Shown here piece after piece: positions 1 through 7,515 of a stretch of 64,000 nucleotides of DNA. This stretch comes from a virus: IMG/VR virus record IMGVR_UViG_3300042453_005404, positions 1-64,000 of that record. The stretch is one strand, 5' to 3'. Numbering within the stretch: position 1 is the stretch's first letter; every line of letters begins with the position of its first letter. A model generated the notes under the pieces. It did not search any database. It saw only the letters and a program-made list of their open reading frames with translations, and was not told the origin of the DNA. Position numbers and translations under genes: made by a program.

Positions 1-219
1 AGAATAAACCTCGCCACCATACGAATCAATCACAATAGGAATGATTGATTGCCCAGTGTTTTGAGCATTAACCATTGCTTCAATAAACTCTTTGGCAGCT
101 TCCTCGGTAAACTTGTTGACGTAAATGATGTTGGGTGATTTGTATTTAACAGTCACTTCCCCAGAGTCTGCAATCTCTGGCTTGGAAAGCAAAGGATTTT
201 TTACTGATAGTTCAAACAT
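1..219 (-). CDS. ClpP-like serine protease, N-terminal part (runs off window)
   Basis: The ATG at 219 is preceded by AGGAGT and opens a frame of 73 codons that continues past base 1. The visible part has the ClpP/S14-type N-terminal layout: a strand (IIYVNKF), a helix (TEEAAKEFIEAM), then the strand and oxyanion-type loop PIVIDSYGGEVYS, where bacterial ClpP has INSPGGSV. The catalytic Ser, His and Asp would lie outside the window, so activity cannot be judged. Phages use ClpP-fold enzymes as prohead or scaffold proteases, so it could process head proteins. This is inference from the fold alone. Confidence 0.6.
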   Translation of the reverse strand, partial: MFELSVKNPLLSKPEIADSGEVTVKYKSPNIIYVNKFTEEAAKEFIEAMVNAQNTGQSIIPIVIDSYGGEVYS

Positions 220-308
220 ATGAATACTCCTATAAGGGTTACTGACTCAAACAACAGATTAGCATAGCACAAAAACGATATAAAGCTAGTCGGCTGGATA
301 TCTATATC

Positions 309-668
309 ATGATGAAAACCATTAGCCTATACTCCATTCTCTTTGAAGCAGACGATTCCAACTCTATTATTGATCCAAAAGATATGGCCGATGTTGTGAA
401 AAAAGCTGTAGGTGAAGAAACTAAAAAAATAACAGACTTGCTTGTTAAACAAGGAACGCAAGTTCCAACCGCAAGTTTAAGTACCACTGGTGCAAAACCA
501 GCCGTTGGTAGCAAAGAAAGCGGATCTGATAAAAAACTCGATCAGATTGCACAAGCTCAAACAGCAGAAACAACAGCAAACAAAGATCTACAAAAAGATC
601 TAGAAAATATACAATCACAAGTTTCCACACTAACAGCGATGGCAAAGGAAGTTCAGAAGAAAGGCTAG
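309..668 (+). CDS. Small protein with capsid-targeting-like N-terminus
   Basis: This 119-residue protein matches no family I recognise. It begins with a short hydrophobic segment ([10 protein letters not shown], residues 6-15) containing L-F-E followed by Ala, the form of a T4-type prohead protease site. The rest is Lys/Glu/Gln/Thr-rich and probably helical or disordered, with no cysteine. There is no clear Shine-Dalgarno, but the start is closely preceded by TATATC, as in some other tagged genes here. The 3' end overlaps the 3' end of thyA, which is convergent. I infer a head-packaged or scaffold-associated protein. Confidence 0.6.
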   Translation: MMKTISLYSILFEADDSNSIIDPKDMADVVKKAVGEETKKITDLLVKQGTQVPTASLSTTGAKPAVGSKESGSDKKLDQIAQAQTAETTANKDLQKDLENIQSQVSTLTAMAKEVQKKG

Positions 669-1519
669 ACAGCAACAGGCAACTTAATGCTTGGATGATG
701 TTGATAGTTCATTAACTTAATGTCATCAAACGTAAATCCATCAATATCAGTAACCCTTTGATCCAACAACAGATGCGCCATTGGATATGGTGTTCTATGT
801 AGCTGCTGCTTCAATGCCTCTACATGGTTTGAATAGATGTGCAAGTCACCAAAAGTATGCACAAAATCTCCAACTTCCAATCCACAAACCTGTGCAATCA
901 TATGAGTCAGTAGAGCATAAGAAGCAACATTAAACGGTTGGCCTAACCCCAAATCGCACGAACGTTGATATAGCTGACAAGATAGCTTACCATTCACAAC
1001 ATAGAACTGAAACATGGTATGACATGGAGCAAGAGCCATCTGTGGAATATCTCCAACGTTCCATGCAGATACAATAAGTCGTCGTGAATCTGGATTTGTT
1101 TTGATTTGCTCAATAACCTCTTTGATTTGATCGATTTCTATTTCAGTTGGATCATATACAGGACTATTTGGATCATATGGCCTCCAAAACATATGATCCC
1201 ATTTACGCCATTGCTTGCCATAAACAGGTCCAAGGTTTCCATCCTTGTCTGCCCATTCATCCCAGATAGAAATCCCATTCTCTTTCAGCCACTTGATATT
1301 AGTATTACCTTGGAGAAACCATAGAAGTTCTCCTACAACAGACTTCCAGTGAACTCGTTTAGAGGTTAGGATAGGGAATCCTAGAGATAGATCGTAGCGA
1401 GCTTGCCTACCGAATACAGAGATAGTACCTGTTCCAGTACGGTCAGTTTTTTCTACACCATTGGTGAGAACGTCATTGATTAGATCGAAATATGTTTGGT
1501 CAACGTGATGATATGTCAT
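665..1519 (-). CDS. thyA: Thymidylate synthase (ThyA type)
   Basis: It converts dUMP to dTMP using methylene-tetrahydrofolate. The 284-residue length is slightly above the bacterial ThyA norm of about 264. The folate/phosphate-binding start DRTGTGT (26-32), the catalytic cysteine in ALAPCHTMF (Cys166), the substrate-binding QRSCDLGLG (185-193) and the late [10 protein letters not shown] motif are all present, so it should be active. It is read leftward from a probable promoter at 1526-1555. It belongs with the dUTPase, ribonucleotide reductase, thymidine kinase and deaminase genes of this window in dNTP supply. Confidence 0.97.
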   Translation of the reverse strand: MTYHHVDQTYFDLINDVLTNGVEKTDRTGTGTISVFGRQARYDLSLGFPILTSKRVHWKSVVGELLWFLQGNTNIKWLKENGISIWDEWADKDGNLGPVYGKQWRKWDHMFWRPYDPNSPVYDPTEIEIDQIKEVIEQIKTNPDSRRLIVSAWNVGDIPQMALAPCHTMFQFYVVNGKLSCQLYQRSCDLGLGQPFNVASYALLTHMIAQVCGLEVGDFVHTFGDLHIYSNHVEALKQQLHRTPYPMAHLLLDQRVTDIDGFTFDDIKLMNYQHHPSIKLPVAV

Positions 1520-1525
1520 GAATAG

Positions 1526-1555
1526 AACATATCACAAGCAATAAGGAAATGTAAA
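1526..1555 (-). promoter_or_regulatory. Promoter of thyA
   Basis: On the minus strand, TTTACA (1550-1555), an 18-base spacer ending in TGTGA, and TATGTT (1526-1531) stand just before the thyA start. This fits the recurrent promoter class of the window. Confidence 0.55.
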
Positions 1556-1559
1556 GAGA

Positions 1560-1809
1560 TTATAGAGCCATTGGATCTTCGAAGTCGAATCCGTTATCAG
1601 TAACATGCATGATCCAGCGAAGACTATCATCCAACTCCTCAGAGTCGAGAAATACTCTTTCGATTTCGGCAGGTGTGGTTTTTACTCCCTTTTGACGAGC
1701 AAAGTCCATAACTTCTTTCCAAGACATTTCCCCACCCTCTTCACCAACATTGCCAAACTCATCATGAAGATCATAAATAAAATCTATTAAAATTTTTCTC
1801 TTGATTCCT
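1560..1809 (-). pseudogene. Partial duplicate of the gene at 1810-2196
   Basis: The minus-strand frame ending in TAA at 1560 encodes a segment clearly paralogous to residues about 40-113 of the preceding gene. Both contain EFGNVGEEGG, the VMDFARQK segment, VKTTP, and (D/E)S-containing turns, ending in a VTDxGFDF motif. This copy lacks the N-terminal part and has no convincing start codon. It lies in a different frame, directly after the stop of the intact gene. The most likely history is a tandem duplication that kept only the C-terminal module. Expression would need readthrough, a frameshift or an unusual start. Confidence 0.6.
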
Positions 1810-2196
1810 TCAGTGTTCGTCCAGTGTTCGTCTGCTCCGCAACTGCAACAGCCCTTCGGGGAATGGATCTACAAAGTCGAATCCAGAGTCAGTAACACCC
1901 ATGATGTAAGCAAGACCGGAGTCCAACATGTCAGAGTGGTTAAATACTCTTTCGAGTTCATCGGGCGTGGTTTTTACTTCTTTTTGACGAGCAAAATCCA
2001 TAACTTCATCCCAAGATACTGATCCACCCTCTTCACCAACATTGCCAAACTCACCGTGAATATCTTCAATAAATCTTGCGATTTTTTCTTCTTTTTCTGG
2101 AGGCATGTTGAGTGCTCCTATACGCTCTTGTTTTCGTTTTTCAACAGATACCGCTTCTTTAATGATTCTTTTTAGTTGACGTACTGTTAATCTCAT
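1810..2196 (-). CDS. Tagged small protein of unknown function
   Basis: This 128-residue protein starts with LTVRQLKRIIKEAV (residues 3-16), a basic amphipathic tag ending in I-K-E before Ala. It is the second form of the putative head-targeting tag in this phage (compare the gene at 21534). The remainder is acidic and helical with a GEEGG turn. No enzyme motif is visible. AGGAG lies about nine bases before the ATG at 2196. Its C-terminal two thirds are duplicated downstream as a fragment. Confidence 0.65.
   Translation of the reverse strand: MRLTVRQLKRIIKEAVSVEKRKQERIGALNMPPEKEEKIARFIEDIHGEFGNVGEEGGSVSWDEVMDFARQKEVKTTPDELERVFNHSDMLDSGLAYIMGVTDSGFDFVDPFPEGLLQLRSRRTLDEH
1811..1832. repeat. Perfect 11-bp tandem repeat at duplication junction
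   Basis: CAGTGTTCGTC occurs twice in direct succession, at 1811-1821 and 1822-1832. It spans the stop codon of the intact gene and the junction with its partial duplicate. Eleven bases is not a multiple of three, so the repeat also sets the frame offset between the two copies. Confidence 0.8.
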
Positions 2197-2273
2197 AAAA
2201 CATTACTCCTGTTATTCTGGGGTCGTATATTACCCAATAACAATATATAGAAACCCCCCGTGCTTTTTTGTTA

Positions 2274-2320
2274 TCCTTTTTCGCCTTTTGTCCAAGAGAT
2301 ACCCACCTTTGCTAAGATTA
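2274..2320 (-). pseudogene. Residue of a second copy of the 3162-3452 gene
   Basis: The segment from 2274 matches the 3' end of the gene at 3162-3452: the CTTTTGTCCAAGAGAT stretch with single mismatches around it. It then jumps to a match with an internal part of that gene (CCACCTTTG and TAAGATT with one mismatch between them). About 60 bases present in the intact gene are missing. This is what a duplicated gene end leaves after an internal deletion. Confidence 0.5.
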
Positions 2321-2327
2321 TCGAAAA

Positions 2328-3158
2328 TTATGCTTTCAATTCTCTAATAAAGGACTCGTAAAGTTTTTTGAGTTGTTTTGTTGTATTTTGAAGATAGTTT
2401 TCATTAACTGCATTAACAAAAAGATTTGCTTGTTTTAATTCATCTAGTGTTTTGATTCCATTGTCAAAGTAAGCAAAAGTCATTGCTTTTTGCATTTTTC
2501 CGTATTTTTCTTTTCTTTTTTCAAATTCTTCTGGTGATTCTTCTTTTTGTTTTCTTGGCTCTCTCACCCAAGCGTTCCACTTTGTATCGTTTTTATGGTG
2601 TGCAAAGCAATCATCACTTTTATCTGGTGTTTGAAATGGTTCAAAATCTAAAGCTTTAGATGTTACATCCGGTCTAGACTCCAAATACTCTGCCCAAATC
2701 CTTGCGGCTGCTGGGCTAACCATACTACGATCTCCAATCAAACTATTTCCAGACTGACCAAGAATTACCAACAAACAATCATATAGCATTGGTCCATAAC
2801 CTTTTGCTACTTCTGACATGCTAACAAACCAAGCATTATGACAATTATAATTGGCTTTGTCATCGTTCTCTTTGCATGATACATAACCCCAAGGCATTAA
2901 TGGTTTATGACTCGGCTCTTCATATCGAGATATTGGTCCGCCTTTTTCAAATTTAGAAAATTTAAAATCTCCGTAATATTTTTTTCTTAATTTATCAGTT
3001 TGACTTTCAATTAATCTACCTGTTTTCAAACTGTAAAAACCAACAAGATAAAAATCTGCTCCTCCAAGATCTTGTTTTTCAAATTTTACTCCAACTTTAA
3101 ATTCATCACCAACGCTGTTGTTAAAAGCAATTAGATCTTTAACTGTTTTTGCTGGCAT
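2328..3158 (-). CDS. GNAT-like phage protein
   Basis: This is a 276-residue protein. Residues 120-160 read as a strand (AWFVSMSEV), then AKGYGPMLYDC, which resembles the acetyl-CoA loop and helix of GNAT motif A. SLIGDRSMVSPAAARIWAEYL follows, resembling the second GNAT helix. The same core (GP-(L/M)-x-Y, SDxxL, A-x-x-V/I-W) is found in the six-gene array at 4325-9095, so the families are probably related. It lacks the LNE-type tag, but it follows a small tagged gene by three bases. The C-terminus is charged. Acetyltransferase activity is not shown by the sequence. Confidence 0.5.
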   Translation of the reverse strand: MPAKTVKDLIAFNNSVGDEFKVGVKFEKQDLGGADFYLVGFYSLKTGRLIESQTDKLRKKYYGDFKFSKFEKGGPISRYEEPSHKPLMPWGYVSCKENDDKANYNCHNAWFVSMSEVAKGYGPMLYDCLLVILGQSGNSLIGDRSMVSPAAARIWAEYLESRPDVTSKALDFEPFQTPDKSDDCFAHHKNDTKWNAWVREPRKQKEESPEEFEKRKEKYGKMQKAMTFAYFDNGIKTLDELKQANLFVNAVNENYLQNTTKQLKKLYESFIRELKA

Positions 3159-3161
3159 GAT

Positions 3162-3452
3162 TTAACCTTTTTCACCTTTTGTCCAAGAGATTCCCATGGC
3201 TGGTGGGTCTTTCAACGTGTCATGTTCTTTGCTACGATAGTAGCCACCTTTGTTAAGATTTTTGTTAATACCTTTGGTTAGTTCTTTATGGTAGCTTGGG
3301 TTGTTGTCATCTTTGGCATGAATAAAAGTATCTGAACCAATACGATCCCCGTGGCCAACGTATTCATAACCCATTGCTTTTACGAGTTTTTTGTTAAAAG
3401 CTGCTTCTAAAATCAGTAGTTTTATTAAGCCATACAAGAATTCTTCATTCAT
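3162..3452 (-). CDS. Small tagged protein upstream of GNAT-like gene
   Basis: This 96-residue protein has a hydrophobic N-terminal stretch (FLYGLIKLLILEAAF, residues 5-19) containing I-L-E before Ala, like other tagged proteins in this window. A basic, Gly/Asn-rich C-terminus follows (GYEYVGHGDRIGS, KGGYYRSKEH). It sits three bases before the GNAT-like gene, so the two are probably co-translated. A decayed second copy of its end lies at 2274-2320. Function unknown. Confidence 0.55.
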   Translation of the reverse strand: MNEEFLYGLIKLLILEAAFNKKLVKAMGYEYVGHGDRIGSDTFIHAKDDNNPSYHKELTKGINKNLNKGGYYRSKEHDTLKDPPAMGISWTKGEKG

Positions 3453-3607
3453 ACACGTTAATTACCAAAGAGATTAAAAAATGCAGCAAAATCATAACAG
3501 TTGATGATTGGGAAATAAATCAAGGCAGCTGGAAAAACTCTAAAGCTTTGAGAGATCACTATGAACGCCTACAGCAAATGAATCATATATCAAAAATCAA
3601 ACGTTAA
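3452..3607 (+). pseudogene. Open fragment without start codon
   Basis: The plus-strand frame ending at the TAA at 3605-3607 reads as normal protein for about 50 codons (VDDWEINQGSW, then ALRDHYERLQQM). It has no ATG, GTG or TTG with a ribosome site. It may be the tail of a gene whose front was lost by recombination. I do not recognise the family. Confidence 0.3.
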
Positions 3608-3942
3608 CTCAAAACAGTAACTTTTGTCATTTCTATATCCATCACCACATATTCTTTTCGTGTTGAATGTCCATCTCCAACAACCAAACCCAAAACCTCA
3701 ACATACACATGACCAAGATCTGAGGTATATACAGCTTTAATCAATCCTTTAAGTTTCTTGTTACTCAGCACTGCTGGATCAAATCGTTCAAGTTTTTTGA
3801 CGACGTGTTGCGAACAAATATCTGGATGCAAATCAAAAACAACATAGCTACCAAGTCTTAGTTCCAAAAGTTGCTGTTTAATTGACTTAGATTTTGCTTC
3901 AGATTTCTTTTTATTGAAGAAGTTGCGTATATAGTTGAGCAT
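3604..3942 (-). CDS. Small basic protein, unknown
   Basis: This 112-residue protein has a Lys-rich N-terminus (FFNKKKSEAKSKSIKQQ) followed by a beta-rich domain (GSYVVFDLHPD, VYVEVLGLVVGDG, EYVVMDIEM), possibly a small barrel. It starts 20 bases from the divergent DUF192-like gene. The AT-rich intergenic spacer contains TATATAT and probably serves both directions. Function unknown. Confidence 0.55.
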   Translation of the reverse strand: MLNYIRNFFNKKKSEAKSKSIKQQLLELRLGSYVVFDLHPDICSQHVVKKLERFDPAVLSNKKLKGLIKAVYTSDLGHVYVEVLGLVVGDGHSTRKEYVVMDIEMTKVTVLS

Positions 3943-3962
3943 TTGAAAAACTATATATCCTT

Positions 3963-4328
3963 ATGTATTGTATCTCTTCTATTGGTTATGTTCCACATTC
4001 ATTAGCTTTGAAAATATTGAACAGTTCAGAGTTACGTGCAAAAGGCTTCATGGGATGGAGTCAGCCACCCAACGATCATTATGGAATGCTTTTTGTGCAT
4101 GACATAGAACATCCTCAATCTTATTGGATGCATACCGTTCCTTTTGATTTAGATTGTCTTGGATTCGATAAGCATAACAGATTGGTTGAGGTACTGCCTT
4201 TGGAAGCATTTTCTACGGCCTCTAGAAGATTTTCTGTGCCTGTTCGTTATGTTGTTGAAGTAAGAGGAGGTTGGTGTAAAGACCACGGCATAAAAGGCGG
4301 AGAAAAGCTAGTTATAAGGAAACTATGA
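3963..4328 (+). CDS. DUF192-family protein
   Basis: This 121-residue protein has the DUF192 signature: a G-(L/F)-M-x-W-type start (GFMGWSQ), GMLFVHD, the hydrophobic YWMHTVPFDLDCLGFD segment, and a terminal YVVEVRGGWCKDHGIKGGE. Bacterial members are usually exported and of unknown function; this one has no signal peptide. It overlaps the first gene of the six-gene array by four bases (ATGA), so it is probably translated together with the array. Confidence 0.75.
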   Translation: MYCISSIGYVPHSLALKILNSSELRAKGFMGWSQPPNDHYGMLFVHDIEHPQSYWMHTVPFDLDCLGFDKHNRLVEVLPLEAFSTASRRFSVPVRYVVEVRGGWCKDHGIKGGEKLVIRKL

Positions 4329-5113
4329 AACTATATCAAATCATATACACAAACGAAGCAGCAAGATCGGCAGAAGAGTCTTTGGAAAAAGGAGTTTTTG
4401 CTTATCTTAAACCGGGAACGTATCCAAAAGTTATTCTAATATCTAGAGACAGGCTTTTGCAAGCCATTGATTCCGAGGTGCTGCTGGGGCCGTTGGTACG
4501 GAAAATTGCTGGTCGTGCTGTTGTTGGAGCTGTAGGTTATAACAAAGACTCTTCTGGTGAAGATTTATACAAGGTGGATACAAGTGCTGGAGTTGCTAGT
4601 TTTGGTCCATTGGCTTATCAGCTAGCAATGTACACAATACAACCATCTTGGCTAATGAGCGATAGTTCTCTTAAACCAGCAAGTCATCGTGTTTGGAAAA
4701 ACATGTACAAGCTTTCTGAGCAAGGAGTTTATGAGCGTAAATGGCTTGGAGATTATAACATTGACTTGGTTTCTGAACGGTATATTGGTATCGAAAGTGG
4801 CAAGTTTGCGAGATTCCTCTCCTCCTTACGGTGGATTCGCCTCTCCTCCTTACCTCCTCCAGCCGAAGATTTATTCATAAAATGGGTAAAAGAAAACCAC
4901 CCAGAAGAACCGATAGAAAACTTTGGTCAATTTTGGGCATATCGTAAAACAAGTCATGACCCTAAGATAAAAAACTTATTTGATCAAAGCGAAAAGTTTA
5001 TCGAACAAATGCAAACCGAGCGAAAGATACCAGAAGTTACAACAAGAGAAATAATAGAACGTTCAGCAGCTTTGTTTTTTGGTCGTCTTTATGGTTCTGC
5101 TGCAAGTTATTGA
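4325..5113 (+). CDS. Tandem family protein 1 (tagged, GNAT-like core)
   Basis: First of six paralogs, 262 residues. The N-terminal tag MKLYQIIYTNEAARSAEESL is followed by a short variable domain. The conserved core has RAVVGAVGY, a Lys-Val-Asp-Thr strand, GVASFGPLAYQLAM, LMSDSSLKPASHRVW and KMYKL-type segments. The C-terminal helical part ends LYGSAASY. GPLAYQ sits where GNAT enzymes bind acetyl-CoA, but the RxxGxG/A loop is not intact. Residues about 165-180 carry an extra FLSSL/RLSSLPPP stretch made by a 24-bp DNA repeat, absent in the paralogs. I infer a head-packaged protein. Confidence 0.7.
   Translation: MKLYQIIYTNEAARSAEESLEKGVFAYLKPGTYPKVILISRDRLLQAIDSEVLLGPLVRKIAGRAVVGAVGYNKDSSGEDLYKVDTSAGVASFGPLAYQLAMYTIQPSWLMSDSSLKPASHRVWKNMYKLSEQGVYERKWLGDYNIDLVSERYIGIESGKFARFLSSLRWIRLSSLPPPAEDLFIKWVKENHPEEPIENFGQFWAYRKTSHDPKIKNLFDQSEKFIEQMQTERKIPEVTTREIIERSAALFFGRLYGSAASY
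4816..4853 (+). repeat. 24-bp-period direct repeat within tandem family protein 1
   Basis: CCTCTCCTCCTTAC occurs at 4816-4829 and 4840-4853, each preceded by GATTC. The 24-base period keeps the frame and adds about eight residues (Leu-Ser-Ser-Leu blocks) not seen in the paralogs. Confidence 0.75.
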
Positions 5114-5125
5114 AAAGATGAACAC

Positions 5126-5914
5126 ATGAAACTTTATCCACTCATATATACCAACGAAGCAGCAAGAACAGCTAGCGAAGCTATAGAAGCTGAACTAGGA
5201 CTTTTCATTTATCCTACCGATGATTCGATAGCTGTTATATTGATTGATTCAGAACGATGTGAAAATATCTTAGCGTCGTATCTTGAAAAAAAAGAAGCTT
5301 ACAAACCTAAAAAAGAATGGTTAACAACAGCCATTGGAAATCGTGCTGTTGTTGGAGGTGTTGGTATAAGACATCCAGATGCTTGGAGAGTTAGTTTTTC
5401 TGTGGCTGTCAGCAAATATGGTCCATTACTTTATGATGCGGCAATGGCAGCGATATACCCAGATTATCTTTGTTCTGATACAGACATTACAGAAGCCGCT
5501 CAAAAAGTTTGGAACAAAATGCTTGAACGTAATGATGTTGAAAAAATACCTGTTACAGAACTTGGTGATGACGTATACATGATGATAAGCACAAGTTTTA
5601 GCGTTGCAGGCTTGACAAGTAAACAAGCAGAAGAAGCAAGAAATTCTATAGGAGATGCAAATTTGGATTTAGAGTGGTTCGAAAACTTTGTCAGCAGCCT
5701 TCCTCCAGAAGATAAAGCCAAGCTTGGCCCGTTTTATGGTTTTCGTAGAAAGGCTGGCAAAGATCTTTCAAAGTATAATACTCTAATTAAAACCAGTGAT
5801 GACATCATTGATATCTTTGCTGGTTCTATGAAGCTTAAACGATTCGATGTTGAAGAAGCAATAGAACAAGCTGCGATACAAATGTTTAAACGCTTTTATT
5901 TCAGGAGAAAATGA
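5126..5914 (+). CDS. Tandem family protein 2 (most divergent)
   Basis: Paralog of 262 residues with tag MKLYPLIYTNEAARTASEAI, the core RAVVGGVGI, KYGPLLYDAAMAAI, LCSDTDITEAAQKVW and NKML, and a C-terminal helix ending FKRFYFRRK. It is the most divergent copy: it lacks the GVYKRKWLGD block and the LWAYQL block is reduced to FYGFRRK. Its GPLLYDAAM helix is the closest in the array to the GNAT-like gene at 2328. It lies 12 bases after copy 1 and five bases before copy 3. Confidence 0.7.
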   Translation: MKLYPLIYTNEAARTASEAIEAELGLFIYPTDDSIAVILIDSERCENILASYLEKKEAYKPKKEWLTTAIGNRAVVGGVGIRHPDAWRVSFSVAVSKYGPLLYDAAMAAIYPDYLCSDTDITEAAQKVWNKMLERNDVEKIPVTELGDDVYMMISTSFSVAGLTSKQAEEARNSIGDANLDLEWFENFVSSLPPEDKAKLGPFYGFRRKAGKDLSKYNTLIKTSDDIIDIFAGSMKLKRFDVEEAIEQAAIQMFKRFYFRRK

Positions 5915-5918
5915 ACAC

Positions 5919-6746
5919 ATGAAACTATATCCAATCATATACCTTAACGAAGCAGCTCCAACAGCAACCGAAGCTATTGGCAAAAACGTTGCAGCTATCA
6001 CTAGTGACGACTATGCAGATTGGGAATCACCAACCGATCATAGTATCGTTTTGATATCCACAAATAGAGCAATGAGCATAATGCAATCGTTGCCGAAAAA
6101 AGGTTGGGCACCAGAGGAGATAAGCGCCGCAGAAGCTCGTACTATCGGTAAACTCATTGCAAATCGAGCAGTTGTTGGATATGTTGCATACTCTGATAGC
6201 GATGAAAATCTGTGGAAAATCGACTCTAGTGCCGGTGTGGCGAGTTTCGGACCATTGGCATATCAACTAGCGATGTGGTCAACTGGTGGTTGGCTTGAAA
6301 GCGATATTTCTCTCAAACCAGCAAGTCAAAGAGTTTGGCAAAAAATGTATGAACTATCCAATCAAGGTGTATACAAGCGTAAATGGCTTGGTGAATGGAA
6401 CGAAGATCATCCCGCCGAACGTATGCATATTGGTCCTGCTCCCCGAGATTTAGGAGAGTATATAACCAAAGTCGAAAACGGAGAAATAGATTACGAAGAC
6501 GAACAAGCTTTTCTAAGTTGGTTACAAGAAAACAACCTAAAGCCAGAAACTTATGGTTGGCTTTGGGCTTATCAACTAGTCTCTCACGATTCAAACACTC
6601 GCAGTTTGTTTGACAAAGGCAAGCAACTAATCCAAGATTTAAGAGAAATATATCCTCAGTTCACCGAAAAAGATCTTGGTGAGTTGTTTGAAACTGCGGG
6701 CAGAAAGTTTTTTCGTAGACTCTACGGTGGAAAAGCTAGTTATTGA
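5919..6746 (+). CDS. Tandem family protein 3
   Basis: Paralog of 275 residues, the longest copy. The tag MKLYPIIYLNEAAPTATEAI contains L-N-E before Ala, matching the T4 prohead site rule exactly. The core has NRAVVGYVAY, KIDSSAGVASFGPLAYQLAM, WLESDISLKPASQRVWQKMY, GVYKRKWLGEW and YGWLWAYQL, and it ends RRLYGGKASY. It has a Trp-rich acidic insert after residue 35. It lies five bases after copy 2. Confidence 0.7.
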   Translation: MKLYPIIYLNEAAPTATEAIGKNVAAITSDDYADWESPTDHSIVLISTNRAMSIMQSLPKKGWAPEEISAAEARTIGKLIANRAVVGYVAYSDSDENLWKIDSSAGVASFGPLAYQLAMWSTGGWLESDISLKPASQRVWQKMYELSNQGVYKRKWLGEWNEDHPAERMHIGPAPRDLGEYITKVENGEIDYEDEQAFLSWLQENNLKPETYGWLWAYQLVSHDSNTRSLFDKGKQLIQDLREIYPQFTEKDLGELFETAGRKFFRRLYGGKASY

Positions 6747-6759
6747 TAACAGAAATAAC

Positions 6760-7515
6760 ATGAAACTTTATCCAATCATATACCTTAACGAAGGTATGCG
6801 TACACCAGAAGAAGCGTTGGAAAAAGGTATTGCTGCGATACAAACACCAACCGGTGTCGCCGGAGGTCAGTTTGTAAATCTTGTTTCAAAAAAACGTATG
6901 CTAAATTTGCTAGAAAAAAACAAAACCTTGTTAAACAATCCAACAGAACGCTTAAAGTTGGTGTTTAAAGCTGCCAACCGTGCTGTTGTTGGTAGCGTTA
7001 GTTTTCGATCTACACACGTTCAAGGTGTAACCAAAATCAACACAAGTGCTGCGGTTAATAAATTTGGACCTCTTGCTTATCAGTTAGCAATGCATTATAT
7101 AAAGCCAAGATGGCTTTGTAGCGATACAAGCCTAACAGCTGAATCAGCAAAAGTGTGGTACGAAATGTACGCACGTCCAGAACTCTATGAAAAAAAATGG
7201 ATGGGTGATCTATCAGGAGATTCTACCAAACTCATTAATGATCGATTGAACGCTGATGAAAACAAAGACTATATCGATTTACCCGACGACATGGTAACCG
7301 ACGAAGCGTATATGACACAAGAACTTGGTGACATGTCCAAATATGGATATCTTTATGTTTATCGTTTAGCTAAACCTATTCCTGCATTGCAGGCTGTTTT
7401 CGATCAAGGGGAAGCGTTTCTTGACGAACTCGTTGACAGAGGATTCGACGCTGCTTTAATCAAACAAATCATTAGTGACAGCGGCGATGCATTTTTTGAA
7501 AGGAGATACGATTGA
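6760..7515 (+). CDS. Tandem family protein 4
   Basis: The start is taken at the ATG at 6760, where the family tag begins (MKLYPIIYLNEGMRTPEEAL); an upstream extension would only overlap copy 3. 251 residues. The core has NRAVVGSVSFR, AAVNKFGPLAYQLAMHYI, WLCSDTSLTAESAKVW and KKWMGDL, with YGYLYVYRL in place of the Trp-rich segment. It ends FFERRYD, without the ASY/ASD tail. The stop overlaps the start of copy 5. Confidence 0.7.
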   Translation: MKLYPIIYLNEGMRTPEEALEKGIAAIQTPTGVAGGQFVNLVSKKRMLNLLEKNKTLLNNPTERLKLVFKAANRAVVGSVSFRSTHVQGVTKINTSAAVNKFGPLAYQLAMHYIKPRWLCSDTSLTAESAKVWYEMYARPELYEKKWMGDLSGDSTKLINDRLNADENKDYIDLPDDMVTDEAYMTQELGDMSKYGYLYVYRLAKPIPALQAVFDQGEAFLDELVDRGFDAALIKQIISDSGDAFFERRYD

